Source: Silene conica (taxonomy: Eukaryota; Streptophyta; Magnoliopsida; Caryophyllales; Caryophyllaceae). Taken from it: a stretch of 64,000 nucleotides of DNA. The DNA is taken from assembly GCA_029255685.2 (NCBI GenBank), contig CM055315.2:50807358-50871357 (forward strand), written 5' to 3'. Positions 37,531 through 48,574 of the stretch are shown piece after piece. Both the position numbers and the translations under genes were made by a program. Under the pieces are notes generated by a model. The model did no database searches, was not told where the DNA came from, and worked only from the letters and a program-made list of their open reading frames with translations. Position 1 is the first letter of the stretch, and the number at the start of each line of letters is the position of its first letter.

Positions 37531-38273
37531 TTCAGAATTAAGAAAGGCTAATGAGCGCCTGAAGTCAGAATCTTCGATTATGGTCGAAGATGAGACTCAT
37601 CTGGAAGAAGTTGAGATTCTCGAAAGCAAAATCATGGATCTAGAATTCAGTATATCTAAAATCAAGAAAGAACATGGCAAAATTGTGTCTGACTTCCATA
37701 AAGACATTCAAAACCTAAAATAGTCTAGTAACACTGACCATAGTGAATGTAAGAAAGAAATAGACTTCTTAAAAGATCTTCTTCTTCATGCTCAGAAAGT
37801 TCACGACAAATGGGAAGGAAGCACTAATGTCCTAAACTTCCTAACTGAACAATCCGACAACAACATGAAGATGGGATTAGGTCACGAATGTTATGGAAGA
37901 AGGGATCACTCAAAGTGTAAACAAAGTCCAACAGATAGAGACTTTAGAAGAAGGAAATATGCCGACCTTCCTGAGTATTTAATATGCACTTATTGTTGCC
38001 ATACTGGACACCTCCGCGAAAACTGTGTGAAACACGCACAAGATTTTAAAACGGGAGTTAAGTTTGTTAAATCCTTAGAAATTCCAAGGGACACTATTTC
38101 TGTCTCTGATAGTAATGATGATAAAACTGAGGAAAGAAATATTGACCACAGATGGTTCTATGACATGACATTTGATTACGAAGAAAAGAGAAATAGAACC
38201 AAACAAACTCCTCAAACTACACACAAAAATTGGTCACCAAGAGTCCAAACTAAGACTTACACAAGAACATCAA

Positions 38274-38278
38274 ATCCC
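38274..38278. repeat. Target-site duplication of Copia H, left copy (ATCCC)
   Basis: ATCCC here against AACCC at 46915-46919, one mismatch. SIRE G, which lacks the insertion, has AACCC at this point, so the left copy mutated. Confidence 0.82.
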
Positions 38279-39348
38279 TGTTGGAGCTTGTGTCCTCCAC
38301 ATGTAGTGTGATAACGTCATTGCACATACCCTTGTACGGACAAGTGGGAGATTGTTGGTGCTGGTGTCCTTCAAAATTAAGTACAATGACTTATTAAATC
38401 TCTTTAAGGATCACAAGGGCATACTTCAGTATTATTATCAGTTGATCCACGTTTATCAATAACGGTTGGCTTGCTAGATAAGTTTGACGTTATTGTCATA
38501 CGGATGGCGGTGATCAACTGGTCCCTATACGTCACACCTATAGGACACGTTTGAGAGATGTGAAGGTATGAAAATACAGTCACATTTATGCCGGACATGA
38601 CTAAACAGTTAGTCAGAGGTATTGACTATTAAATTAGTCAATAAGATGTTGAGATTATTATTTAATACGGATTAAATAATTTTAGCTAATACGGATTTCA
38701 TGTTTAATTCGTAAATTAAATATAAACGGTTATATTTAATTAAATATTGTATTCGCGTATTAATATAAACAGTTATATTAATTTGGGTAATTATACAATA
38801 TCGTATTTTATCAGACCATTATTAATATATCAACTGTATTAATATCTGATAACATGTATACGATTTATAAATAAAACCCGCGAATAAATTTTAGCTAAAT
38901 GGGTCGAATCACGAATTAGAATAAGGTAAGAGTGGAAAGCCCACTCTTACCCTATTAGATATTTCGGCCGAATGAGCTACATAAGGAGGAGGACTCTCCT
39001 TATGTCAGACACTCTTGTTTCACTGTTTAAACAAAAATCTCAAGAAAATTAGGGTTTGAGAGCATTCTTCTCCCATAACCCAGATCTCACATCTAAAACT
39101 CAAAAGGCTCTCCCAATATTGCAAGGCAGTTGGAGAGGATTTCTAGCACACGCGGCAACGTCTCATTCTAAGTCTTGGGTGCAAGTTATAGGAGGGAATT
39201 TTTGTTAATTCCTATTCTTAGGCCTTTCGCGCAAGGACTAAAGGTTGTACTCTTTTTCATATCTTTTTAATCTTATGACCATATTCACGATTGTATTTTT
39301 GATTATAATCCTGCAAGTATAGGGCGAATACACGTTTTATTCCCCAAA
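38279..39348 (+). repeat. Copia H 5' LTR (long form)
   Basis: It starts TGTTGGAGCTTGTGTCC; 74 bp later, at 38353, comes the point (TGTTGGTGCTGG) where D LTRs start. It ends CCCCAAA, where D has CCCCACA, so the terminal CA is mutated. Hairpins GGTAAGAGTGG/CCACTCTTACC (38925-38951) and ACATAAGGAG/CTCCTTATGT (38979-39005) lie in its right half. Confidence 0.92.
38598..38852 (+). other. Array of six hairpins in Copia H LTR
   Basis: TGACTAA with loop ACAG (38598-38615); TATTGACTA with loop TTAAAT (38620-38643); ATTATTTAAT with loop ACGG (38657-38680); AATTAAATATAA with loop ACGG (38714-38741); ATTAATATAA with loop ACAG (38759-38782); TTATCAGA plus TATTAATA stems (38808-38852). The 3' LTR repeats them. 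Confidence 0.87.
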
Positions 39349-39350
39349 AG

Positions 39351-39363
39351 TGGTATCAGAGTC
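39351..39363 (+). other. Primer binding site (initiator tRNA-Met), Copia H
   Basis: TGGTATCAGAGTC, 2 nt after the LTR; the last bases differ slightly from A and D. Confidence 0.9.
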
Positions 39364-41086
39364 AGGTTCATGAAATTTTACAATTGTGTTTTTTATAAAG
39401 TTTAAAATTTTTTGCAAAACCGTACTTTCTGCCTTGACACTCGATCAAGTCTCTGTAGCACTCGATCGAGTGTCCCTGTACCAGGTACCGTGCGTGTGTT
39501 TTTGGGTTGTAATCGATCCTGTTTTCGATTCTTATTTGCATATTGTTAATTAATCGATATTTTTAGCAATATGTGAATATTTTGTTGTTGTTTATTTATG
39601 ATTTACACGTTTTAAATCAAAGATATAAACTTGTTTTGGTTTAAAGTGCAGCGATTTGCGTTTTAACGAGTCACTCGATCGAGCCCCTGCTGCACTCGAT
39701 CGAGTGACACTGACACTCGATCGAGTGCCCCTGTTGCTCGGTCGAGTGCTCATCTTTCAGGCTTTCTTTTTCGAAAATAACTTGTTTCTTATTTTCACAT
39801 GGCCTAAAATAATATACTGTATACGGAAATAGTATATTATTTTTGTCAAACGGTTCACCCTCGTTTGATACATATTGTTTTAAAACAGTTTAAAATAATG
39901 GATTATATGTTTATTAAAATTGGTGATTAAAGCGGTATAGTCACATAATTTTAATCTTAAAGGTGGTTTGGTAAAATTTATTAATCATAATAACAGTATT
40001 ATGTCATGTATGAATTTTAATTTAGTTGATGCATTTTATTTATCGTCTTGTGAATGCTCAGTGAATGTTTTCAATAACGTATTTATTTTTGCAAACGGTT
40101 GTAACTTAGTGTGGCCTTAGGAGATTGTGTTACCGTAATGATGGAAAAAAGTCTTGCTTGTAATTTTTGAGATCTTGTATCTCCGTTTTGGGTTTTTGCC
40201 ATGTAATTACTTTTGTATTTAAATTAGAATGTAAATAGGGTTATACTTGTAATTTAAATTAGTAATTTTGTGAAGACCAAAGCCGGAGACCGGATGCTCA
40301 CTCCCGCTGCAAGACCAAGATGGAACATCAAGACAAGCTTCTAGGGTCCAACGGTGGATTCCAAGTTGTTTTATGTTTATTTTGGTAGGATAGGCCACAC
40401 TAGGACTTTTATTTTCGTTTATTGCATTTATCTTTATGCTTTCATCGATAATAGCTTGCATCATATTCCGCCTAAAAACCAAACCACCTATAACATGCCT
40501 GAAAACTGACTCATGTAGAGGTTACGCGTTAGTTTTCTGTGACAATACAGATGTCACGTGTCACATGTAAAGCCATCACTTTATTTAATTCATTCACGTA
40601 TATGCTAGTTTTTAGTTCACTTAAATATGAATAAATAAAAGTTGATGGGGTCTTCCTCGTATAACCAAAAATTGGGATTAGTCTTTATAAATCAGCCTCC
40701 CATGAATCCCTTCTTCGTCGGTAGGCATAATATGACCCCTTCTACGTCGGGTAAGTGGGAACAGATGATTTATTTTATCTCAACATCATGGTCACTAGAT
40801 ACTATCTAGCGACTGAGATGGACTAATAGATAGGATATATGGAAATCTATCGACCAAGAGTTCCAACAGTGGAATTAGCCAAACTGTGGGCTTATCAATA
40901 TACGAAAATTGAGTCTTGGGATCGTTTATATAATTCTTGAGGGAGATCAATTATATAAATGCATGAGTCTACAAGTTTAAATTCAATTTAATATAGACTT
41001 AAATCACAACAATAAGTTGCTTATATGGTTTGTTTTATCTTCTTTTCAGTGTAGAACACGTTCATTTAAAACTGCTGTATAACTAA
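39364..41086 (+). other. Copia H untranslated leader
   Basis: Homologous to the leaders of A and D through most of its length, with no supported ORF. The six palindromes are in the same places but have another sequence (CACTCGATCGAGTG type). Confidence 0.85.
39437..39749. repeat. CACTCGATCGAGTG palindrome cluster, Copia H leader
   Basis: Two copies near the PBS (about 39437-39474) and four further on (about 39670-39749). The best copies are a perfect 14-nt palindrome. A and D have GGTCGACCGACC at the matching places. Confidence 0.87.
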
Positions 41087-44000
41087 ATGGCTGGTGAAGA
41101 CCCAATGCCAAGTGCCAAGCTAGCACGTGAATCCGGGCTAAAGGCCTTCATGTACTCCATGAATCAGTCTACTAGACTGAGAAATGATGGGTCAAACTTC
41201 TCTGACTGGGAGGCAGCACTATGGAATGCTGCCATTGCTGACGGAAAGCTTAAGTATTTAACTGAGCCCATTCCGGCACACCCAGGAACTAGAGCTAGAG
41301 CCAACGAAGTTCGCGCTCATAGCGACTTCGTCATGGAAGCGGGTGCGATAAAGAATGTACTCATCTATGCAATGGAATCAAATTTGCAAAGACGCTTCAT
41401 ATCCCATGGTGCAAACAAGATTTTCACCACGCTCTCTAACGAATTCTCGAAAGCTCCGAGAATTGTTTCTTATGAGCATACCTGTCGCTTCTTTGAGGCG
41501 AAACTCCAGAAGGGCCAAGCTGTTAGCCGACATATTCTCAACATGATTGAGAATATCGAGAAACTGGAGACCCTGAACTGCAAGATCAGTGAGAACATAA
41601 TCGTTGATCGTATGCTTCATTCGTTTCATGATGGGTTGGCTCTCTTTAGGGCCAACTACTACATGAACGACATGAAGAAGACTCCTCATGAGCTCGACTC
41701 CCTTCTCGTACAGACCGAGAAGGATCTGAAATTAAGTGGGAGCGTGAAGCAGGATGTTCTCATGATCTCCAGTAAGGGAAAGGGTAAAGGGAAGGCTAAA
41801 GCTCAGGGCGACCTAGCAGTAGGTAAGCCCAGGTTCAAGAAACCAGGATTTACTAAGAGTGGGCCAGGTGAGTCGAGCAACTCACAGGGCAAGACAAAGA
41901 GCAAGGATACAAGCATGGAATGTCACCATTGCCACAAGACTGGGCATTGGAGGCGCTCATGCCCCGTGTATCGCGAGGACATTAAGGCAGGCCGCGTTAC
42001 TCCTGTTGGTATGTCTTCTTCTTCTTTTAATCACATGATTGAGATTAACCATGCAAGTTGCGGAACTTGGGTACTTGATACTGGTTGTGGTTCTCATCTA
42101 TGTAATCATGTGCAGGGCCTCCGAAACCAAGAACCCCTAATCAAGGGTGAGGTGGACCTGCGTGTCGGGAATGGAGCACGCGTTGCTGCAGTCTCGAAGG
42201 GAACATACGTGATCCAGCTTCCAAGTGGATTCGAGTTATTTTTATATAACTGTTATTATGTTCCTAGTTTGTCCAAAAACATTATTTCAGTTTCTGCACT
42301 TGACAAACTCGGTTTTTCATTTGTAATAGAGAATAATAGCTGTATTTTCTCCTTACACAATATGATTTATGGCAAGGCAGTTTCCATGAATGGAATTTAT
42401 GTTTTAGATCAAACTACCGAGATATTACATGTGAATAACAAGAGATTAAAGGTAGGTGACAAAGATCAAACTTACCTATGGCATTGTCGTATGGGACACA
42501 TAAATGAGAAACGCGTAAAACAGCTCATACAGAATGGAGCTATATCGCCCTTTCATTTCGAATCATATGGCACGTGTGAATCATGTCTCATCGGCAAGAT
42601 GACTCATATTTCCTTCAAAGGTGTTGGAATGCGCGCTGCCGACCTATTAGGACTCATACATACGGACGTATGTGGCCCTTTGTCGATCAACGCACGAGAA
42701 GGCTATAGGTATTTCATCACTTTCACAGATGATTTGAGTAGATATGGCTATGTCTACTTGATGAAACATAAAAGTGAATCCTTTGACAAGTTCAAAGAAT
42801 ACCAGAATCGGGTACAGAGCCAGCTGGGTAGAAAGATTAAAGCACTACGTTCGGATCGTGGTGGTGAGTATCTTTCACACGAGTTTGATCAACACCTTAA
42901 AGACTGTGGCATCGTGCTACAGTTGACTCCACCTGGAACACCACAATTAAATGGTGTGTCCGAACGGAGAAATAGAACTCTACTTGATATGGTTCGATCC
43001 ATGATGAGTCACACCGTTGTGCCTGATTCATTGTGGGGCTATGCTCTTTTGTCAGCCGCTCTAATACTTAACCGAAGTCCGTCTAAAGCTGTTGACAAGA
43101 CTCCATACGAATTATGGAAGGGAACGGTCCCTCCCTAACTTGTCCTTTATTCGAGTTTGGGGCTGTGAGGCTTATGTCAAGTGGAGACACGAGGATAAGC
43201 TCGGCCCGCGATCGGTCAAGAGATACTTTATAGGCTATCCAAAGGGAACTTTTGGTCATTACTTCTACTCGCCTACCGAACAACGTGTTTTTGTTGCGGC
43301 TAGTGCGACGTTCTTAGAGAAAGAATTTCTCGAGAACAAGTCGAGTAATAGAACCTTCGAGTTATCGGAGGTTCAAGAACCAACTACCGAGCAACCATTG
43401 GAGGAAACAGTACCTTCAACCGAGGCTGCGGTAGATATCCCTGAGGAGCCTAGAAGGTCGGGAAGAGTCTCTATTCCTCCGGACAAATACATTGGTATGG
43501 TCGAGGAACATGATACAGATGACGTCTTACTCCTAGAGGGTAACGAACCCACAACCTATAAAGGTGCCATGACCAGTTCTGACTCAAAGCTATGGCTAGA
43601 AGCCATGCAATCCGAGATGGACTCCATGTATGAGAACAACGTGTGGGATCTTGTGGACCTACCTGCAAAGGTACGCCCCCTTCAATGCAAATGGCTTTAC
43701 AAGATAAAGCATGCCGTGGAAGGACAACAAGATATCCACAAGGCTAGACTAGTTGCTAAAGGTTTCACCCAAGTGCCAGGCTTGCACTACGATGAGATCT
43801 TTGCACCCGTAGTCATGCGACGTTCCATTCGGATTATCTTAGCGATCGCCGCATTTCACGATTATGAAATATGGCAAATGGACGTTAAAACCGCCTTCTT
43901 AAACGGTTATTTGGAGGAAGAGTTGTACATGGTACAACCTGAAGGTTTTATTGATCCAGCACATCCTAAGAAAGTTTGCAAGCTTAAGCGTTGCATCTAT

Positions 44001-45056
44001 GGACTTAAGCAAGCATCGCGGAGTTGGAATCATCGCTTCGACCAAGTGATAAAAGAGAATGGATTCATTAGATCAGTCGAGGAACCATGTCTCTATATCA
44101 AGTCGAGTGGGAGCAAGATTGTCTTCCTAGTACTGTATGTCGATGACATACTCTTGATTGGGAATGACATACCTCTCTTATCTTCGGTTAAAGCATGGTT
44201 GAAAAACCATTTCCAGATGAAAGATCTGGGAGAGGCACAAAGAATTTTGGGCATCTGTATCTATAGGGATAGATCACGACGGATGTTGTCTCTCAGTCAG
44301 GAGTCTTATATAGATAAGATCCTGGAGAGATTCAGCATGACGAACTCCAAGAAGGGGTTCCTTCCTATGACTCCTGGGCTTCACTTGAGCAAGACTCAAG
44401 AAGCTAAGTCATTGGAAGAGAAAGAGCGCATGAGTCGGATTCCTTATGCTTCGGCAATAGGATCGATCATGTATGCCATGATATGCACACGTCCTGACGT
44501 TGCATATGCATTGAGTATGACAAGTCGATTCCAAGCTCATCCAGGTGAACAACACTGGATGGCCGTGAAAAACATTCTTAAGTACCTACGGAGGACTAAT
44601 GATTGGGGATTGACTTACGGAGGCGACTCGACGCTCTGTGCCACGGGTTATGCAGATGCTAGCTTCCAAACGGATCGAGATGACTCGAAATCTCAGTCTG
44701 GATTCGTTTTTACTCTTAATGGCGCTGCTGTCAGCTGGAAAAGTTCTATACAGAGTGTTACAGCAGATTCTACGACTGAGTCCGAGTACTATGCCGCCTC
44801 GGAAGCAGCTAAGGAAGCAATATGGATGCGTCAATTCTTACAAGGACTATCAGTAGTGCCTAGTTCGAATGACCCAATCACCGTTTATTGTGATAATAAA
44901 GGTGCCATCTTTCAAGCTAAGGAGCAAAAGGAGATTTTCATTGATAAGATCGCTACGGATGACAACATAGCTGATCCTCTCACAAAAGCATTACCACGTG
45001 ATAAGCATGAAGGGCACATTCATTCCATGGGGATTGGATGTGTTCCTAAGTTGTAG
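41087..45056 (+). pseudogene. Copia H gag-pol polyprotein, frameshift and RNase H deletion
   Basis: The ATG at 41087 opens Gag, the CCHC knuckle (about residue 279), protease LDTG (about residue 330), the integrase zinc domain (LWHCRMGH) and core (HTDVCGP, SDRGGEY, NGVSERRNR). Near 43125-43137 a 4-bp duplication of CCCT shifts the frame, and the first frame ends at 43138. The second frame continues to 45056 with RT (intact LYVDD at about 44137) and RNase H (GYADASF, SESEYYA, CDNKGAI). A 66-bp in-frame deletion near 44928 removes 22 residues of the C-terminal RNase H region that D retains; GGAGCA flanks both sides of the lost segment in D. Without these changes the length equals D (4032 bp). 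H has none of D's stop codons. Confidence 0.94.
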
Positions 45057-45832
45057 TACTCTTTTATGAATTCATGTAATAATTCATTTTCTCGTGTACT
45101 CTATTCAACCTTATTGTTATGATATATAATGTTTTGTTTCTCATGTGGATTTGTACGCCAATTTTGAACACCACAAAGTGAACTGATTAACATTACATCG
45201 TTTTGGTCCTTGATTACCCACTTGAGCTGATAACTCAGGTAATCATTTTGTGACGTTGGTTGATGGTGGGTTCAACGAGCCATAAGTCACGCGGCTGACT
45301 GACCAATCACAAAGGCGAGTTATACGGATATTTCGTAGGACACCCCGTGACAGCGTTATGGAGTCCTAAATGTTTTATAACATTGGGTGCCAGGTCGTGG
45401 ATAGGACCTCCATAGTGTTCCTTAGAGTCGAGTCTTTTGACTTTCAACTGTCTCTTGAGATTAAGGCAGATTTTGGGTAACTTTGGTTTCTTTCCCACGG
45501 TCACCGTAACAGGGGCCAAGAGGATTTTTTCTGGGTTATTTCATGCTGCGCGATATCGGCAGGATTCGAGTTGAGGGAAATATCCAAACCCTTATCAGGA
45601 TTTTATCATCTCTCAGGGCCACTCGAGGAATAGTAACTGAAATGCATGGCCATGCTCGAATACAGATTCGTTTTATCAGTTAAGTTACTCTCTAGTTGGG
45701 GAAACCACTCTTGATATAGATCGCTTGTGAGATACGACCTTTGCGAATGCAGATTTGCAAATTGTCTTACATTGAGTGGGAGAAATTTTAAAAGGATATG
45801 AGAATCGGTTATCGCACCTACACTTGTACGGA
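45057..45832 (+). other. Copia H 3' untranslated region
   Basis: Non-coding, homologous to D 8409-9184. Confidence 0.8.
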
Positions 45833-45918
45833 TAAGTGGGAGTTTGTTGGAGCTTGTGTCCTCCACATGTAGTGTGATAATGTCATTGCACATACCCTTG
45901 TACGGACAAGTGGGAGAT
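45833..45918 (+). other. Duplicated polypurine tract region, Copia H
   Basis: The outer tract AAGTGGGAGTT (45833-45844) abuts this copy's 3' LTR at 45845. The inner tract CAAGTGGGAGAT (about 45907-45918) lies inside U3 and precedes the LTR start used by D. Flanking bases are similar too, which shows a tandem duplication of about 74 bp. Confidence 0.87.
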
Positions 45919-46914
45919 TGTTGGGGCTGGTGTCCTTGACAATTAAGTACAATGACTTATTAAATCTCTTTAAGGATCACAAGGGCATACTTCAGTATTA
46001 TTATCAGTTGATCCACGTTTATCAATAACGGTTGGCTTGCTAGATAAGTTTGACGTTATTGTCATACGGATGGCGGTGATCAACTGGTCCCTATACGTCA
46101 CACCTATAGGACACGTTTGAGAGATGTGAAGGTATGAAAATACAGTCACATTTATGCCGGACATGACTAAACAGTTAGTCAGAGGTATTGACTATTAAAT
46201 TAGTCAATAAGATGTTGAGATTATTATTTAATACGGATTAAATAATTTTAGCTAATACGGATTACATGTTTAATTCGTAAATTAAATATAAACGGTTATA
46301 TTTAATTAAATATTGTATTCGCGTATTAATATAAACAGTTATATTAATTTGGGTAATTATACAATATCGTATTTTATCAGACCATTATTAATATATCAAC
46401 TGTATTAATATCTGATAACATGTATACGATTTATAAATAAAACCCGCGAATAAATTTTAGCTAAATGGGTCGAATCACGAATTAGAATAAGGTAAGAGTG
46501 GAAAGCCCACTCTTACCCTATTAGATATTTCGGCCGAATGAGCTACATAAGGAGGAGGACTCTCCTTATGTCAGACACTCTTGTTTCACTGTTTAAACAA
46601 AAATCTCAAGAAAATTAGGGTTTGAGAGCATTCTTCTCCCATAACCCAGATCTCACATCTAAAACTCAAAGGGCTCTCCCAATATTGCAAGGCAGTTGGA
46701 GAGGATTTCTAGCACACGCGGCAACGTCTCATTCTAAGTCTTGGGTGCAAGTTATAGGAGGGAATTTGTGTTAATTCCTGTTCTTAGGCCTTTCGCGCAA
46801 GGACTAAAGGTTGTACTCTTTTTCATATCTTTTTAATCTTATGACCATATTCACGATTGTATTTTTCATTATAATCCTGCAAGTATAGGGCGAATACACG
46901 TTTTATTCCCCATA
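45845..46914 (+). repeat. Copia H 3' LTR (long form)
   Basis: 1070 bp, starting TGTTGGAGCTTG. It differs from the 5' LTR at only about a dozen sites by eye. It ends CCCCATA, again a mutated CA end, followed by TSD AACCC. Confidence 0.9.
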
Positions 46915-46919
46915 AACCC
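46915..46919. repeat. Target-site duplication AACCC of Copia H, right copy
   Basis: It matches the uninterrupted SIRE G sequence; the left copy has ATCCC. Confidence 0.85.
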
Positions 46920-47039
46920 AACTACTACCAATATAGAAAGACCTATGTAAGACAAGTCTGGGTTGAAAAGAAAGATGTATTTGTGATTACTAACAACAAA
47001 GGACCCAAGTATGCTTGGGTACCTAAATCCTGTCTTTGA
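46920..47039 (+). pseudogene. SIRE F gag, last 40 codons after Copia H
   Basis: The frame resumes in phase after the TSD and ends with KYAWVPKSCL and TGA at 47037-47039. SIRE G ends at the same codon with TAA. In related elements I would expect the frame to run on into protease. Confidence 0.88.
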
Positions 47040-48551
47040 AATTATTCGTGCAGTTTGTCGCCAAGGAAAATAACCTATGGTATCTCGACAGTGGATGCTC
47101 AAGACATATGACAGGCGACGTAAATCTATTCCAAACCCTTAAACCCTTTGATGGAGGTAAAGTCACATTTGGTGATAACAAAAAGGGAAAGATCATCGGA
47201 ATTGGTAAGATAGGTATTTCATCCTCTCATGCTATAAATGATGTATACTTTGTAAGTGGTCTCATACACAATCTTATCAGTATATCTCAATTATGTGACA
47301 AAGGAAATAAAGTGGTTTTTCATTCAGATATATGTCGTATAATCTTAGAAGGCACCAGTAAAGTAATACTTGAAGGTCATAGGATGAAAAATGTTTATAT
47401 GATTGATTTAAATGGTGTACCTACTGATTCTCTATCATGCATGAAAGTTACGTTAGATGATCCAAGTCTATGGCACAAGAGATTTGGTCATATTAGCTCA
47501 CCTATTCTAAGTAAGCTGAAAAGATGGGACTTGGTCGAAGGTCTTCCAAAGATCAAATTTGATCAAGAAAAGATGTGTGACACATGCGCACGATGTAAAC
47601 ACGTCAAATCATCCTTTAAGCCAAAAAGAGTGGTAAGCACAGAACAAGCTCTTGAACTAGTACACATGGATCTATGTGGCCCTAGCTATGAAGGTAAGAA
47701 GCAGAGGTGGTTCCAGGTACGTTTTCGATCTAGTTGATGATTACTCTAGATTTGTTTGGCCAATCTTTCTTCATTTTAAAGACGAAACTTTCGATGAATT
47801 TGTTAGTCTCATGAAACTTGTTCAAAACAAATATAAATCAAACCTAGTAACAATTCGTACTGACCATGGAACTGAGTTCGACAATCATGCTTTTATTGAG
47901 TTCTGTAAAACCAATGGTGTTGGACATAACTTCTCGGCCCCTAGAACCCCACAACAAAATGGAGTCGTAGAACGAATGAACAGAACCCTAGAAGACATGG
48001 CTAGAACAATGCTTCTTTGTAGTGGCCTACCTAGAAACTTTTGGGCTGAGGCTATAAGTACAGCTTGCTATATTCATAACCGTGCTATGATTAGACCTAT
48101 CCGTAAAAAGACTCCTTATGAACTTCTTCGAGGTCGTAAACCAAACATATCTCACTTAAGATGTTTTGGTAGTAAATGCTTTGTTCACAACAATGGTAAA
48201 AATAGATTAAGCAAATTCGACCCTAGAAGTGATGAAGCAATCTTTATAGGATACTCAGATCATAGTAAGGCCTACAAAGTGTTTAATAAACGTACTTTAT
48301 GCATAGAGGAAAGTATTCATGTTATCTTTGATGAGAATAATGTCTTCGATAAGCCATTACAGGATATAGAGGAAAACCTAGACGAAGCTGATTTCAGGTT
48401 ATCAAGGGAAGATCCTCCTGAAATGGAAATTGAAGACGGAGAACCTCAAGGAACTCATGATGAACTCAACTTGGGAGAAAATGGTGCGAGAGATGAAAAT
48501 ACGGTTGATGATACTGTAGATAACTCTCAAACTAATGACTTGGAACCCAGA

Positions 48552-48574
48552 GTTACAGCTAATGAAGCTGTAAC
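48552..48574. repeat. Variant inverted repeat GTTACAGCT/AGCTGTAAC in SIRE F pol
   Basis: The same 23-nt hairpin as in gag, with T to C in the left arm matched by A to G in the right arm. It encodes VTANEAVT in the linker between integrase and RT. SIRE G: 59514-59536. Confidence 0.85.

Larger units (their letters stand above)
36062..38278 (+). pseudogene. SIRE F gag, three nonsense codons, cut by Copia H
   Basis: The ATG at 36062 (MDSKHLKCPIFDGKNYSLW) starts a Gag with the Copia-type capsid region, a first CCHC knuckle (CFKCGQKDHMIKDC), an acidic Asp/Glu-rich stretch, a long Lys/Glu/Leu-rich segment that looks like a coiled coil, and a second knuckle-like motif (CTYCCHTGHLRENC, with Cys where SIRE G has Gly). 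In-frame stops lie at 36302-36304 (TAG for Gln), 36770-36772 (TAA) and 37721-37723 (TAG for Glu), judged against SIRE G. There is no frameshift. Copia H enters at 38279, and the last 40 codons are at 46920-47039. Gag would build the particle; this one cannot. Confidence 0.93.
38279..46914 (+). mobile_element. Ty1/Copia retrotransposon copy H (complete)
   Basis: A complete plus-strand element, 8.6 kb, with two 1070-bp LTRs, PBS, leader, gag-pol and duplicated polypurine tract. It is the same family as A and D. Its LTRs are 74 bp longer at the U3 end because the outer polypurine tract was used. It is inserted in SIRE F gag. The polyprotein has a 4-bp insertion and a 66-bp deletion. Confidence 0.95.
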
